Positions 63,641-64,000 of a stretch of DNA of 64,000 bases are shown piece by piece. A program made the translations under genes and the position numbers. Under the pieces are notes generated by a model, which worked only from the letters and a program-made list of their open reading frames with translations, searched no databases and was not told the origin of the DNA. How positions within the stretch are numbered: the first letter of the stretch is position 1; each line of letters starts with the position of its first letter. Source of the stretch: Terriglobus tenax (GTDB taxonomy: Bacteria; Acidobacteriota; Terriglobia; Terriglobales; Acidobacteriaceae); NCBI RefSeq assembly GCF_025685395.1, contig NZ_JAGSYA010000004.1, positions 1,798,001 through 1,862,000 on the forward strand, written 5' to 3'.

Positions 63641-63670
63641 AAAAGGCCGCGACCCTGTCGCGGCCTTTTT
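63641..63670 (+). terminator. Intrinsic terminator of acpP-fabF
   Basis: AAAAGGCCGCGAC / GTCGCGGCCTTTTT with a CCT loop, 18 bp after the fabF stop. Confidence 0.9.
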
Positions 63671-63688
63671 CTTTTCCCCTCATAACAT

Positions 63689-63720
63689 CTGTCATCCCAA
63701 CCGGAGGTGCTGCGCTTCGG
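63689..63720. repeat. Intergenic repeat, family B half copy
   Basis: TCTGTCATCCCAACCGGAGG matches one arm of the B family; the returning arm is missing or heavily changed. Confidence 0.6.
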
Positions 63721-63746
63721 GCAAAATAATGGCTCCTGCCTTGCAT

Positions 63747-64000
63747 TTAGCTGAACGCCGCCGCAAAGCCGACCTTCAGCAACGCGAACACGATGTACCA
63801 CGCGAAGACAGCGATCAGCCCCTTCTTCACGGACAGCTTTGCCACAATGCCACAGCCAATGCCCAGCGCGATGAATTGCCATATCTCGAAGATATCGAAC
63901 GAGGTCAGCAGGGCGTACAGGGCGCCCGTGTGCTGGTCCATGTAATAACCCGGGTTGGTGCCGACCGGATCCTGGAAGGTGAAGATCTCCGGTGGATCCG
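63747..64000 (-). CDS. Yip1-like membrane protein, C-terminal part
   Basis: The frame is open to the window edge, so the N-terminus is beyond it; 83 residues are visible. They begin with an acidic/aromatic linker (EIFTFQDPVGTNPGYY), then two hydrophobic helices (IWQFIALGIGCGIVAKL and GLIAVFAWYIVFALLKVGF). The tail layout is that of small YIP1-like membrane proteins often found in acidobacteria. Function unknown. The ATG at 63941 is internal. Confidence 0.6.
   Translation of the reverse strand, partial: DPPEIFTFQDPVGTNPGYYMDQHTGALYALLTSFDIFEIWQFIALGIGCGIVAKLSVKKGLIAVFAWYIVFALLKVGFAAAFS

Overview
The window is a GC-rich, densely coded bacterial chromosome segment. The best fit is an acidobacterium of class Terriglobia (Terriglobus/Granulicella/Edaphobacter type). 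The grounds are the truncated Oar-like TonB-dependent receptor at the left edge, a Gram-negative lipid A block (fabZ-lpxA-lpxI), DUF885, CocE and M28 exported hydrolases, a GatB-type amidotransferase, an ECF41 sigma factor, and intergenic repeats of the 'TCATCCCGACCGGAGC' and 'CACGGCTTCAGCCGTG' kinds. The genus cannot be fixed by reading. I saw no rRNA, tRNA, CRISPR array, transposase, phage gene or integrase, so this reads as ordinary core chromosome with many small lineage-specific features.

Layout. 1-6.1 kb: receptor end, an SDR, an exported protein, fabZ-lpxA-lpxI overlapping by 4 bp at each junction, and an exported PrxQ peroxiredoxin. 6.2-11.9 kb: a histone-H1-like Lys/Ala protein and an MltD-like transglycosylase (minus), lepA (plus), a gene-free island between two terminators, and a Skp/OmpH chaperone (minus). 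12.2-14.2 kb: a tightly packed small lipoprotein / LytS-type kinase / LytTR regulator cassette. 14.2-21.3 kb: zinc-ribbon protein, rpsU, DoxX, der with a long basic N-terminus, a second small Lys-rich protein, an unknown exported protein, gatB and a DMP19-like gene. 21.3-33.6 kb: OprB porin, PepSY membrane protein, mfd, a TSUP exporter with DUF1634, DUF885 peptidase-like, an ATPase/kinase, galU and a subclass-B3-like metallo-beta-lactamase-fold protein. 33.7-42 kb: a YgiB/YgiC-like pair, class V aminotransferase, YqeY, RNase HI, soluble transhydrogenase, thiE and a CocE-type hydrolase. 42-50.2 kb: a minus-strand mdtABC-like RND efflux operon. 50.4-64 kb: a HAD-UbiA fusion, pheS without pheT, an M28 peptidase, an ECF41 sigma factor with its partner oxidoreductase, dacB, folP, a zinc-ribbon/tag pair, rmuC, acpP-fabF and a truncated Yip1-like membrane protein.

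Functional themes. Envelope building and maintenance dominate: lipid A, Skp, MltD, PBP4, galU and the prenyl-phosphate sugar-type UbiA. Other themes are export and resistance (RND pump, MBL fold, TSUP), translation and DNA upkeep (lepA, rpsU, der, gatB, pheS, mfd, tag, rmuC, RNase HI), and fatty acid synthesis split between fabZ at one end and acpP-fabF at the other.

The most rewarding non-gene structures are three families of intergenic inverted repeats, one forming two nested perfect stems of 21 and 17 bp. Others are an ECF41-type promoter motif embedded in the last codons of the sigma gene, just ahead of its partner gene, and a repeat that appears to have been absorbed into the dacB signal-peptide region. 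I found no single clearly unprecedented system. The best candidates for something undescribed are the three-gene LytTR cassette, the nested repeats, and the exported or lineage-specific proteins flagged below.
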